Shown in pieces: positions 1 to 11,800 of a stretch of 64,000 nt of DNA (its first letter is position 1; every line of letters starts with the position of its first letter). The notes below the pieces were generated by a model that saw nothing but the letters and a program-made list of their open reading frames with translations, was not told where the DNA came from and made no database searches. The translations under genes were made by a program, and so were the position numbers. This DNA is from Pelodera strongyloides (taxonomy: Eukaryota; Nematoda; Chromadorea; Rhabditida; Rhabditidae), in the NCBI GenBank assembly GCA_036852015.1, contig JAANDG010000326.1, positions 62,001 through 126,000 on the forward strand. Direction: 5' to 3'.

Positions 1-1360
1 ACTGGCTGGCGAATTTTCTGTCTAACCGCGTTTCATATGTCCGTATTAATAATCAATTTTCCGGAGAATTCCAGCCAAAATCAGGGGTTCCTCAGGGAAC
101 CGTTCTCGGTCCTCTTTTGTTTCTCGTATACATTAACGATTTGCCGAATGTTATTCCAGCCTCAATCAATGTATCTCTATTTGCAGATGACTTGAAGATA
201 TACGGGTGTGCTGGTGAAGATCTCCAGGTGGCTGTCGATGCAGTATGCAAGTGGTCGCGGGATTGGCAACTTCCCCTAGCAACTGCAAAATCCATGTACT
301 ACATATCGGCCAACACAACCCCGAGCACGTCTACTTCATCGACAACCAAGTGATCGAACCGGTAGACTCTATTAAGGATTTAGGTGTTATCATTGATAGA
401 AACTTAACTTTTTCTAAGCATATAAATGTTAAAACAAGTGCAGCTATTATGCGTTGTAGACAGTTAATAGCAACTTTTCCACGTGCTTCTATTGAAGTAT
501 ATACGAAGCTCTTTGTTAATTATGTTCGCCCCATTATTGAATATGCGTCTGAAATTATAAGTCCCGATATTTCCACTCAACTGTGTAGGCAGCTGGAAAG
601 ACCGCAACGGTTATTTTCAAAAATAATTTGCTCTAGAAATAACATTAGAGGTTCATACCGTTACAGACTTTCAGCTATGCAAATTGACCCTTTGTTTGTA
701 AGAAGGAGAAGGACAGATTTGATAACATTTTTCAAGTTTGTTACAAATGATTATTCTTTCCCTTTCCGAAAATATGTAACTCTCAAGGCAGATGTATCTC
801 GCATGCCCTGCAGGCCACATAGATATGTTATTCGCAAAACTAAGCTAAAGTTCCTAAATAAGAACTGGTTCTTTGCACGTGTTTTCAACTACGTTAACAG
901 ACTTCCCTCGGAACTAAATCAATGCAGTAATATAAGTGACATCATAAAAGTTATTGATTCTTCAAGAGGAGTCTTTGATAATCCAGTCCCGGCATTCTTC
1001 CTTTAATTAATTTGTGCACACATATAATAATCGCTACTCTATATATACTATATTTTATTAGTAATTCGTGTCCATTTGTTTGTGTTCTGTGTAATGTGTT
1101 TTATTCATGTTGTATTATGTTACGTTTTGACTTCGTTAATTTGTATTCTGTATGTTTGTATGTTTTATGTATTTCTTTGTTTATAAGGAATTACCATTCA
1201 GTATCCTTTTGGTCCCTCGTCAGTATACGTGCGTTGTGAAGCGCCGTGTCTTAGGGTTCCTGTTGGTTGACATTTGACTTAGTTGTCCATTATTACACTG
1301 CATGCTGTTTCTTTTGTTTACTTATTTATTGTCTTCCAATAAACCATATTATTATTAGAC
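1..1360 (+). mobile_element. 5'-truncated LINE copy with ATT-repeat tail
   Basis: The broken RT gene is followed by about 340 bp of T-rich 3' UTR without coding signal. It ends in AATAAACC and then ATTATTATT at about 1340-1358, before an unrelated sequence starts at 1363. A short microsatellite tail instead of poly(A) is typical of CR1/L2/RTE-type elements (family knowledge). The target-site duplication cannot be checked because the 5' end is outside the window. Confidence 0.75.
3..1006 (+). pseudogene. Non-LTR retrotransposon reverse transcriptase, 3' part, frameshifted
   Basis: This is the C-terminal half of a LINE-type reverse transcriptase. The frame open from position 3 carries the RT block SGVPQGTVLGPLLFLVYIND (near 87-147) and the catalytic FADD box (about 180-191), the usual Y/FxDD signature. 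The frame ends in a stop near 351. Homology continues from about 290 in the next frame (thumb and C-terminal region, motif KDLGVIID near 375-400) and runs to a TAA at 1004-1006. A one-base loss around 290-300 therefore breaks the gene. The 5' part lies outside the window. The C-terminal region is like Jockey/CR1-type elements (inference); no RNase H domain is visible. It is surely non-functional as it stands unless the frameshift is an assembly error. Confidence 0.93.
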
Positions 1361-1362
1361 GC

Positions 1363-3362
1363 CGCAGACAAGGGAGCATTAAACCACGCTATAAGGGCGC
1401 ATTCGAGTTGGACATTTTCCGGAAAAGAAAAGAAAAAAGTGGTTCGAGATGGACACCGAGAAAAAAAATAATACATGCAAAATAATTGTCGAAAATGCAA
1501 TTGTACCCTAATTGAAAATAAAACCAATCGATCGTTTGCATGTGTATGCATGGCAATTGCATTCTTTTCTGGTGAAATCCATCTCGAACCAAAAGTTTTC
1601 TTTTTCTTTTCCGGAAATGTCCATCTCGAATGCGCCCTAAACTACACGTTAATAATAAAACACATCACACAAATAAACCATATTCGTAACCAACAAATTA
1701 TGTGCGAATTCCTTTATAGAGTGAAATAATAAGCAAACGCCAATAAAAGCACAACGTTCAGTACAGAAGTTCCACGACATTGCTAAAAATTTGTGTCTCC
1801 TTCAACACTTGGCTAAATGCCTCTACCAATCAACCTAAATGCAAACAAAATAATCAACATTCTGAGCACAACTATCACAGTCCTACGTATACATATACCT
1901 AGTCCTAAAATAGCCACTTCAGACCAGAAGTTAGAACAACAACCAAAATAAAAATACACATAACAACTCAACAAACAAGTGAAGCACACCTACCGTATCT
2001 AATTCTAGCCCAAATTAAATATCAATAAACTGAGAGTTGCGTAAGATTGCGGTAAACGAATGTTATTGAATTTACAAAGTCTACTCCTAATGATCGGGAC
2101 ACCGCATAAAATGAGCACACGCACACGAACACTAATAAACATGTCAAATTTCGAGATCAGAGAGCTCACAAGGTAATATAATTTAAATTACTATTATAGA
2201 ACACAATAAGGGGTAATTTAACACACGGCAGCTACTAAATGCCAACAGTTTCAGATAAAATAAATAATTAGGCTGTGCAAGATGCTCGAGGATTGGCAAT
2301 CTGGCACGTAATAGAAGAATGTGATGTGGCTTTATGCGGTCCTGCCTGCTGATGAAGTCAGTCTTTCCAACGCTTCTCCGCCCATTCAAATTCAGATTTC
2401 TGAAAAAAAACGTAAAAGCAGAACTAGAATTGGAAACAGATAGGCAAGTATATCATACATAATGCAAAATTCAGAAGTGCGCCTTAATTTCGCCAAAGTG
2501 TGCCACATTGAGGAATAAACAAAACGTTCGCTTGCGCCGCGAGAGTGGCAAAATGCAGCTGTAAAGGAAACTGGATACCCGAGCGTCGGCTGCGCCTTAT
2601 GGACTTAATGGAGTGTCAAAATTGTGCACATTGGTAGAACTCACACAAATAAACTATTAAGCTACCATGAAAAAAAACATAAATAAACCTTATGCATATG
2701 GATATCCGCTAACTCTGTCCTCCGCCTGGTTCGTGGTTCGCTTATTTAACTTTGCTTCATTTGGTCGTTGACCATCAAACGTTTCCACCTAAAAACGTAC
2801 ACTTTAAACTTTAAATGGACATGGTTGAGCGTTTAATACTTTTTACCAACCGGAGGGACGGGGCGGTAACCGCACCGCACCCACATACATTCTTAACCAT
2901 CTCTATACGTAAACGTAAATTGCACAAACTGAGCCGAAACCTCGAGCTTTCTAAGAAACTAGTAAGACTAAGACAGTATGGATGTGGAATTAATCCTTTC
3001 CGTACAAACGGTATTAACGGTCACATGAAGCGAGAAGATTTTAGCTATTCCTATTTTCACATTTTACTTACGTATATTCCTTCTTCATCCGTTTGCTAAC
3101 ATGGTTTCGCCATTTATTCCTTTCTCCGTCCTCTTCATATCCATTACCTGAATGGACGGGCCAACCAGGCCAGATGCCAAGCCTAAAATGAAGACACCCT
3201 TTGTTTACCATAAATGTAGCAAACAACACGGAAATATACGGTGATCAACGAGGAGAAATGCTTAAAGAAAGTATAATGAATAAGTCATTTCATTGAACTC
3301 CAAAGTAACCGAACCAAACGTTTATTTTGTTTCTGAAATGCAGGCCAGGTAGAAACACTGAC
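1363..3362. repeat. Tandem duplication, copy 1 (contains a MITE)
   Basis: The sequence from CGCAGACAAGGG at 1363 to the end of CCAGGTAGAAACACTGAC at 3362 is repeated at 3511-5257 with few differences. Copy 1 is longer because it holds a 244-bp MITE at 1394-1637; without it the copies are about 1.75 kb each. Short open frames (e.g. 2815-3099 and its twin 4714-4989) are kept in both copies, but the copies are so alike that this says nothing about coding. I see no gene here. Confidence 0.92.
1394..1637. mobile_element. MITE, Harbinger-like, flanked by TAA
   Basis: The terminal inverted repeats are GGGCGCATTCGAG and CTCGAATGCGCCC, extending imperfectly over TTGGACATTTTCCGG. TAA lies on each side (1391-1393 and 1638-1640). 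The tandem twin at 3511 onward shows the empty site with a single TAA, so the target duplication is seen directly. A 3-bp TAA/TTA duplication with G-rich termini suits PIF/Harbinger elements. There is no transposase. A related but diverged copy lies at 14160-14470. Confidence 0.9.
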
Positions 3363-3510
3363 TACTGCGTTCGTTTTTGGCGGGCCGCCCAGCGAAAATA
3401 ATGGCGAACCGCCTGTCCACCTGCATGGCGGATGTGTCAATTGCATAATTTTCGCTAGGCGCTTCGCTGTTTTGCTACAATTAGTGTAGCATCCCCTCTC
3501 GCAGGAGAGA
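3363..3510. other. Spacer between tandem copies
   Basis: About 150 bp, locally GC-rich (GGCGGGCCGCC, GCTAGGCGCTTCGC), related in motif to the GGCGGGTTCGCGGGT subrepeats at 5450-5920. No gene seen. Confidence 0.5.
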
Positions 3511-5257
3511 CGCAGACAAGGGAGCATTAAACCACGCTATAAACTACACGTTAATGATAAAACACATCACACAAATAAACCATATTCGTAACCAACAAAT
3601 GATGTGCGAATTCCTTTATAGAGTAAAATAATAAGCAAACACCAATAAAAGCACAACGTTCAGTACAGAAGTTCCACGACATTGCTAAAAATTTGTGACT
3701 CATTCAACACTTGGCTAAATGCCTCTACCAATCAACCTAAATGCAAACAAAATAATCAACATTCTGAGCACAACTATCACAGTCCTACGTATACATATAC
3801 CTAGTCCTAAAATAGCCACTTCAGACCAGAAGTTAGAACAACAACCACAATAAAAATACACATAACAACTCAACAAACAAGTGAAGCACACCTATCGTAT
3901 CTAATTCTAGCCCAAATTAAATATCAATAAACTGAGAGTTGCGTAAGATTGCGGTAAACGAATGTTATTGAATTTACAAAGTCTACTCCTAATGATCGGG
4001 ACACCGCATAAAATGAGCATACGAACACTAATAAACATGTCAAATTTCGAGATCAGAGAGCTCACAAGGTAACATAATTTAAATTACTATTATAAAACAC
4101 AATAAGGGGTAATTTAACACACGGCGGCTACTAAATGCCAACAGTTTCAGATAAAATAAATAATTAGGCTGTGCAAGATGCTCGAGGATTGGCAATCTGG
4201 CACGTAATAGAAGAATGTGATGTGGCCTTATGCGGTCCTGCCTGCTGGTGAAGTCAGACTTTCCAACGCTTCTCCGCCCATTCAAATTCAGATTTCTGAA
4301 GAAAAAAACGTAAAAGCAGAACTAGAATTGGAAACAGATAAGCAATTCTATCACACATAATGCAAAATTCAGAAGTGCGCCTTAATTTCGCCAAAGTGTG
4401 CCACATTGCGGAATAAACAAAACGTTCGCTTGCGCCGCGAGAGTTGCAAAATGCGCGCTGTAAAGGAAACTGGATACCTGAGCGTCGGCTGCGCCGTAAC
4501 GACTTAATGGAGTGTCAAAATTGTGCACATTGGTAGAACTCACACAAATAAACTATTAAGCTACCATGAAAAAAAACATAAACAAACCTTATGCATATGG
4601 ATATCCGCTAACTCTGTCCTCCGCCTGGTTCGTGGTTCGCTTATTTAACTTTGCTTCATTTGGTCCTTGACCATCATACGTTTCCACCTAAAAACGTACA
4701 CTTTAAACTTTAAATGGACATGGTTGAGCGTTTAGTACTTTTTACCAACCGTAGGGACGGGGCGGTAACCGCACCGCACCCACATACATTCTTAACCATC
4801 TCTATACGTAAACGTAAATTGCACAAACTGAGCCGAAACCTCGAGCTTTCTAAGAAACTAGTAAGACAGGGAGGTGGAATGAATCCTTTCCGTACAAACG
4901 GTATTAACGGTCACATGAGGCGAGAAGATTTTAGCTATTCCTATTTTCATATTTTACTTACGTATATTCCTTCTTCATCCGGTTGCTAACATGGTTTCGC
5001 CATTTATTCTATTCCTTTATCCGTCCTCTTCATATCCATTACCTGAATGGACGGGCCAACCAGGCCAGATGCCAAGCCTAAAATGAAGACACCTTTTGTT
5101 TACCATAAATGTAGCAAACAACATGGAAATATACGGTGATCAACGAGGAGAAATAGTTAAAGAAAGTATAATGTATAAGTCATTTCATTGAACTTCAAAG
5201 TAACCGAACCAAACGTTTATTTTGTTTCTGAAATGCAGGCCAGGTAGAAACACTGAC
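3511..5257. repeat. Tandem duplication, copy 2 (empty site)
   Basis: This is the twin of 1363-3362, differing by scattered substitutions and small indels (for example around 4020 and 4864). It lacks the MITE and so preserves the pre-insertion site near 3541-3543. Confidence 0.92.
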
Positions 5258-5927
5258 ATGTTCTTCATACACTTTAAAATAACAACAACGAATACTTACA
5301 CAACACAACAAAGCAAAACACATGATTGAAACAAAACTGAAAACTGAATGAAAAATGCAAGTTTTTGAAAATCAATCGGCCCACAAATATAGTGTTCTGT
5401 GATGCACAATGCTACAGTATATCCACACAATTTCCCACTTAATTTTAACCCGCGAAGCGCCTACAGTAGTTTACTTTCGCCAGCGAATTAGGCAATGGAA
5501 ATATTTTAGCTGGCGGGTTCGCGGGTAGAAATATTTTAGCTGGGCGGGTTCGCGGGTGCAAATATTTTAGCTGGCGACCCGCCTAAGACGAACAGAGATG
5601 TTCTTCATACACTTTAAAAATAACAACAACGAATACTTACACAACACAACAAAGCAAAATATATGATTGAAACAAAACTGAAAAATGCAAGTTTTTGAAA
5701 ATCAGTCGGCCCACAAATATAGTGTTCTGTGATGCACAATGCTACAGTATATCCACACAATTTCCCACTTAATTTTAACCCGCGAAGCGCCTACAGTAGT
5801 TTACTTTCGCCAGCGAATTAGGCAATGGAAATATTTTAGCTGGCGGGTTCGCGGGTAGAAATATTTTAGCTGGGCGGGTTCGCGGGTGCAAATATTTTAG
5901 CTGGCGACCCGCCTAAGACGAACAGAG
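5258..5927. repeat. Two-copy tandem repeat of about 340 bp
   Basis: ATGTTCTTCATACACTTT begins at 5258 and again at 5598; the copies are about 340 and 330 bp. Each ends in three subrepeats of about 30 bp built on AAATATTTTAGCTGG and CGGGTTCGCGGGT. No coding signal. Confidence 0.9.
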
Positions 5928-6740
5928 TGCCCATATAATGCACACATCTTTTCATATCCTCTACATTCTATCCTTTATGCATGTAATCTAGTTTATTTTG
6001 GTATTCAAAGGGAATATGTATGCAGTCAAAATGCGCAAAAAAACACGAAACGTGCGTTTCCATACCAGATATGCATTAAATAGCGACTGAATATGTAAAT
6101 TTGAATTTGCATTCCCTGCATATTGAATCTTGCTATTTGCCGATATCCGCATGCAAAGTTGAAATTTGCTCCATTGACACTGGCGGGTAAGCCAGGGTTT
6201 CAGTAAACGCGTTTGCTATAGAAAAGGTGAACTTTGAAAATCATTTTCTTTTAACTGGGAAACGTTTGACAATTTTTTTTGTTGTTTCCTTAATGGGGAA
6301 CACGCATTCTATTAACACAGCTTAACTTCAAAAAGAGCCTACATATTCCCTTTAATATTTCACATCAGTACATAATTTATATAACACCGCCTGGGCCTCA
6401 TACTGACGATGGCTAAACCCTCGTCTACGACTTAGGGGTCGAAACGAGGTGATCCTCCCATTTTTAATTTTCCTATTTCACTTATTACCATTTTCTTTAC
6501 ATTCTAATTTTTTTCTTCAGACTGTAACGAACATAATTTAGTTATAAGGATTACACTTACTTACAGTAGTACAACTTATAATTTATGTTTCACTTTAATT
6601 GCTATAAAGCGAACTCTGCTTGGAAAAATTGAACAACACTATCGTATTTTTACAAAATAGTGGTTGTATATTTGAAATTCGGTTTATTTTTCATTTTTAC
6701 CCCGAAGTTCGTTCTATTATTTACTCAAAAAAAAAACGAA
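5928..6740. other. AT-rich intergenic DNA
   Basis: No convincing gene, exon or repeat seen. Short frames only. Confidence 0.5.
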
Positions 6741-8095
6741 TTACCGTAGGAACTGGCACATTGCCATTAAATCGTCCTCCGTTTTGTCACCTTCGAATAG
6801 AATCGATCGGTCATATTTTGTGTCTTTTGCTTCAGGAACCATATCAGTTAGTTGACAGTAATTGATAATACTGTGATGCCATGATCCATAAGTTACATTC
6901 TGAAATGGAGCGAGGGGATGTGTGAAAAAAGCACTCTTTACTGTAAACAAACGGTTTTCAGATTTTTTTAAACAGACGACTAAAATTCGAGCAGTTAACT
7001 GATCGTGAGGCAATCTTGCAAACCAGTGGGCGGCTTTCAAAAGGTAGTATGACATATCCAATTAGGAAGACATTTGGCCTTTAGCGAGCCTGACTACATT
7101 AACTTTTTATATTGCCATTGTATTGCTTATTAGCGACGAGAGAATCTTGGGCAGTCCCTTCTGGCCCTAGAGACGCCTGAAGGCGTCGAGAAATTTGTCA
7201 CCTGGAACTCGGCGAACAATGCTAAGGACCGCTAAGGAACAAGCCATATGCTTTGAAACCTTGTATTGAAAGACCGTTAAATAATGGCGCACGCTGTCGA
7301 AGCGTAAAATATTTGTCTGTTTATTTATTTCTATTAGCAGAAAATTGCAAACCTGAAATTGCCTCCTTGCAATATACTTCACACAGTGTGGCATGTCATC
7401 TTCATAGAACTCCATAGTTGTGTAGCATCCACCTTCGCCCATGCAAAATCTTTCAAAGACTTGCCTGGTCCAAAGAAACCAAGCTTGTCGGAAAATGGAA
7501 CATCCTTTTACAATCTCCTTCATTTGCTGAATAGGTCATGACATAGTTTAACCAAAAAAAACACAAACACACCTACGCACACGCACACACACGCACACAC
7601 ACGCACACACATACGCACACGCACGCACATACACGCACACATACGCACATACACACACGCGCAAACACACACACGCGCACACACACACACACACACACGC
7701 ACACACAACACGCACACACACACACGCACACACGCACACACGCACACACACACCACGCCAACATAACCACACACCCACGCACTCAAACACACTCACACGC
7801 AACACATGCACATACGCACCACGCACACCGCACACACGCACAACACGCACACACGCACACACGCACACACGCACACACGCACACACACGCACACACACGC
7901 ACACACGCACACACACACACACACTCACACACGCACACACGCACACACTCACACACTACACACACACACACCACACAACACACACACACGCACACACGCA
8001 CACACGCACACACTCACACACCTCACACAAAACACACTCACCACGCACACACGCACACGCACACACGCACACACGCACACACGCACACAAACACC

Positions 8096-8127
<32 letters not shown>

Positions 8128-10759
8128 CGCACACACGCACACACGCACACACGCACACACGCACACACACGCACACACGCACCACACACGCACACATGCA
8201 CACACGCACACACGCACACACGCACACACGCACACACGCACACACGCGCACACACGCACACACGCACACAATTTCCTACAAACTCACCCAACACGTTTCG
8301 TCGTCGCTACGAAATATTTCAAAATAGTCAACAAAAGTAGACCCAATCTGAAAAAACTGTATAAGTTTTTTTTGGTTTGCTATGTTCATTTGTTTTTACT
8401 GCAGTTGTTTAAAAAAAAACTATCCCGCCTTAGGGCGGAAGAGCGGAAATATATGATGATACTTTCGCTACATGATATCGCACGCATGAACTAATCTTTC
8501 AGAAGAAACTATTTCCGGACTGCATTTTATAAGAGAGATATGGTGTCTCAGAATGTTTGTTAGGATATCGTTACATGTTGCCGGTACGTTGCATTCTGTT
8601 AATTTTACCAGGCAATAAACGACCTTACACATAGGGGATTTGTTAATTGCTCCAAAGGCTTAAAGGGTCAGGCCCATTTCAAATGACCCCTATTTTTGAT
8701 GATTCCATCTGATTCTTTATATCAAATATAGTAGGATACGATATATTTCTAATTTTCAAGCGCAAAATTCACGCAGTAGTCAGCAATTTACCATTGGCAG
8801 TCATACCCAACTATTTACCGCAGTTGTCACGCCCCTTCGCGCTAATTGGGCAATATGCTCTATTGGGCGTGGCAATTGCGATATTGGCCAATTAGCGCGA
8901 AGGGGCGTGACAACTGCGATAAATAGTTGGGTATGACTGGCAATGGTAAATTGCTGAATACTGCGTGAATTTTGCGCTTGTAAATTAGAAAAATATCGTA
9001 TCCTACTATATTTGACATAAAGAATCAGATGGAATCATCAAAAATAGGGGTCATTTGAAATGGGCCTGACCCTTTAAGCCTAAGCCTAAGACTGAAAACT
9101 ATGAAAATAAAACTTCAAATTGTAGGCAAGTGCCGAGCTTTCAGACTCCCAGAAAATAAACAACAAAACAAGCAAACCTGAAAATGACTGAAACGGAAAT
9201 ATCCGTTCCCGTTTTTCTCGTTAGTGAAGAAATGAGTCTTATTAGACTCTACTAAATCGGCGTAGAAGCTCAATCCACACCAGCCCTATGACCTATGACC
9301 GAAGAACCGAAAGCAACGTCCAGGCAACGTGCTACAAGCCTAACAAAACATTTGTCAGACAATAAATATGCTATATAAAGTATGCCGGAAAGGCTACTTC
9401 TTCAAAAATCTTTTTTTTATATGTCCTCAGACGTGTCATCGAAGGCTTCAGCATGGTTTACCGGTTAGCCGCATTATGTGATCGAACAATAATCACAGCG
9501 AAGAATAAGCAACTGACCATTCGCATTTCCATGCAGTAGTATGAACTGCGTTCTATCTTGGAAGGAATGGTAAGGGGTATTTGATCTGATTTTGCTAGGA
9601 GCACAATTCCTTCATACACTTTGTGGATGTAGAATGGCTGAAAGATTTTTTTTGTTACATCAACAAGTGATATTAATCTTGGCATCGCAGGAGACGCGGA
9701 TTAAGCTCTGCCTTTTGGGTTCAGTCTTCTCAATGTAAAGTGCCAAATTACTCCTCTTGCAGATGTTCTTAACCAGCCGCAAATTAGTTAGGTAAATTAG
9801 TGTTGAAGAGCAAGAAGCAAGACGATCCCTCAAGACGGTTCTAGACTGAAGACGTCGAACATTTTGTCATCTGGAACACGTCGCCTGTGCCCAGAACCTC
9901 TGCGGAACATATCGTAAGCAAACTTTAAATTTGAACTCCCTTGAATAAAGGTGTACGCTCTTGAGCGTAAAATATTTAAGAAAACTCGCCATCATTGGGT
10001 CGAGAGCTGTAAGATCCGGGTAGAATCTACGTTTTTTATTGGCTCTATTCACGCATCCCAGTTCTTCTGGTCTTTTGAAGTAGTACATTTTATAATAGTC
10101 TCCCCTCGTGAAATTGAACCCACTGAGTGCCCACTTTGAACAGCGAAAATCTGGAAAAATATGAACATTTCCAACAAAAGCGCGGCCGGAGGCACATAAT
10201 TCGCAACACTTAATTTCATCGTTCGCAAAAAGAACAACGTTACGTCACTATATCACTTCCCGTGTTGACTTTTACGCTTGACACGGTACCTGTGCAGTAC
10301 CCTGAAAGGGGCACCAGCGAACTCATGACCGCGCAACGGCCAAGTTTCCTCAGTGTTCGGTTGCGGAGGAACAAGGTGCTTGGACCGTGTATTTCAGGCA
10401 CGAGACCCGCTCGGAGTTCAGATCTCTTGCGAAGACCGGTCTAACCTTAGTCTTCTTAGTCTTTTTTATTTTAATAGTTGTGCAGTAGTCGTGCAGTAGT
10501 CAGAATATCTCGATTATGGCGTCCGTCATGTTTCCAAACTGGCCATTATGCGGCCTTAATTCAGTAGCAAATGAGGGTAACACTATAAATAAATCATATA
10601 AAGACTGTACCAACCAAAGGTTCTCGAACGGTAAACGTCCTGATTGCGGTAAATGTATTTCATGACATATTCAGGATCTTCTTCTTTTTCTACTACTTCT
10701 TCTTCAGCTAGACACCTCCCGAATAATAGAAATATAGCAGTCGTCCAGAACATGTTCAT
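6741..10759 (-). CDS. Secreted protein of unknown family, paralogue B (six exons)
   Basis: I do not recognise the family. Exons on the minus strand are 10759-10615, 10150-9990, 9637-9518, 8347-8288, 7526-7353 and 6899-6741 (TAA at 6743-6741), giving 819 nt or 272 aa. The start MNMFW is followed by a hydrophobic signal peptide (IFLLF, likely cut after CLA) and an acidic stretch. Cysteine- and aromatic-rich blocks follow, such as [14 protein letters not shown] in exon 2, SDDETCW in exon 4, [17 protein letters not shown] in exon 5 and [11 protein letters not shown] in exon 6. The model is supported by the paralogue at 12243-15893: exons 4, 5 and 6 have identical lengths (60, 174, 159 nt) and conserved frames. 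Exon 2 ends in GCGAGT where the paralogue has GTGGGT, so a GC-AG intron is needed. Exon 3 starts at TTTCAG|CC; an upstream start is possible. The last codons could instead splice onward (CTACG|GTAATT). Intron 4 is almost entirely microsatellite. Confidence 0.72.
7165..7335 (+). repeat. Dispersed repeat family R1, copy
   Basis: This copy runs from GACGCCTGAAGGCGTCGAG to AGCGTAAAATATTT plus a TTTATTTATTT tail. Related copies lie at about 9835-9975, 11675-11800, 21540-21690 (reverse), 23560-23690 and 61760-61870. The shared core is CACCTGGAAC...CGCCTG...GAATAAAGGTGCACGCT...GAAGCGTAAAAT. The T-rich 3' tail suggests a retroposed (SINE-like) element, but no pol III promoter was identified. Confidence 0.7.
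7553..8270. repeat. Long (CACACG/CA)n microsatellite in an intron
   Basis: About 720 bp of ACACGC/ACACAC repeats with few interruptions. It fills nearly all of intron 4 (8287-7527) of paralogue B. Alternating purine-pyrimidine CA/CG tracts favour Z-DNA (known property). The open frames here in several phases are artefacts of the repeat. Confidence 0.97.
8664..9073. mobile_element. 410-bp near-perfect palindrome flanked by TTAA
   Basis: The left arm starts AGGGTCAGGCCCATTTCAAA and the right arm is its reverse complement. Pairing runs almost the full length to a short centre near 8850-8885. TTAA lies at 8660-8663 and 9074-9077, as for a TTAA-specific (piggyBac-type) foldback MITE. It sits in intron 3 of paralogue B. 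A diverged single arm is recognisable at about 13840-13920 in the matching intron region of paralogue A (CATCCTACTATATTTGA). Confidence 0.92.
9835..9975 (+). repeat. Dispersed repeat family R1, copy
   Basis: GAAGACGTCGAACATTTTGTC to GAGCGTAAAATATTT, in intron 2 of paralogue B, ending about 12 bp from the atypical GC donor of exon 2. Confidence 0.7.
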
Positions 10760-11133
10760 TTCACAACAACAAAAAGAAAAACAAAGAAAAATGTTATGCA
10801 AATTTCATAATATTCAATTGTGTGATGCTCAATTCAAATGTTTCATAAATTAGCAATGAGAAGGTACGGTGACAGTGCCGACAGAGTATTTATGGGAAAA
10901 CTTGACAAAGCGTAACTAGTATTTTGTTGGAAACAATTCATCTATAGAAACCCTTTCCTCAAAAAAAAAACCAATCTTCATTTTCGGTTAAAGCAAAATA
11001 CCGGCTGGTTCTCGAAATGCATCGTGGACACCTTTCCTATGCAGCTTATGCAAATGAACATAAATTTCCTAGTGTCAGCGCGCGAAATTGCTCTGTACTT
11101 CAATTCAAAGAAACATGTACGTATATACCAGCA

Positions 11134-11357
11134 TAGTTCGACACACACTTAATAACTATAATTCAGTGCAAAATGCTGATGCAAACGAAGAGCAATGCTG
11201 ATATCAGGCCTGCACTGGACGCAGTAAAAGTGTAACAATGCGCAAAGAGATAAGACTTACGGTGAAAGCTCAAGTAAAATATAACACGTTAGAGCGAGGC
11301 GCGCGCGCAGCGCGCGCCGTGCTCTAGTTCGACACACACTTAATAACTATAATTCAG
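11134..11357. repeat. Perfect 33-bp direct repeats around a 158-bp segment
   Basis: TAGTTCGACACACACTTAAT and the following 13 bases occur at 11134-11166 and 11325-11357. The segment between them ends in a GC-rich hairpin (TAGAGCGAGGCGCGCGCG paired with CGCGCGCCGTGCTCTA, about 11289-11327). This could be a long target duplication or a slipped tandem duplication. Confidence 0.8.
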
Positions 11358-11674
11358 GTGAGATTGATACACATAAATTGTTTATTCAATGGTGGAAAGA
11401 AAATATATAAATACAATAATGATCAGTAGAAATGTTAACAATTCAAATTAATCTTAAAACTCGATGGTAGTATAAGGGTATTATGAAGTTTAACTCAGCG
11501 CTGACAATTAGATTTAAATTTTCAAAGTAAAGTTAAGAGTAATGTGCTCAAATTATTAAATGAAGATTCACTAATAAAAATGATTTTTTTTGGCGAAGTT
11601 TCTCTTTTTTTGGACCGCTAGAGACCATAGATGAAACTAAAAGGAAAACGAATTCATAATGTTCATTCCTTTTG

Positions 11675-11800
11675 TCGCCTACTGCTCAGGACGTCGCCTA
11701 CTGCTCAGGACCTCTGCGGAACATGTCATAAGCAAACCTTGAAATTGTACTTTGAACTCCCTTGAATAAAGGTGCACGCTCTTGAAGCGTAAAACAAAAT
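11675..11800 (+). repeat. Dispersed repeat family R1, copy
   Basis: It carries the same core as at 9835, with an internal duplication of the phrase GTCGCCTACTGCTCAGGAC at its start. Confidence 0.7.

Noticed and set aside
2183..4989. Paired short frames in the tandem duplication (2183-2389/4079-4285 and 2815-3099/4714-4989)
   Set aside because: Whole-copy identity explains their conservation; no domain, signal peptide or splice context seen.
7548..8327. Several long open frames on both strands across the CA/CG repeat
   Set aside because: They are translations of the microsatellite (CVCVCACV- and [12 protein letters not shown]) and overlap each other in several phases.
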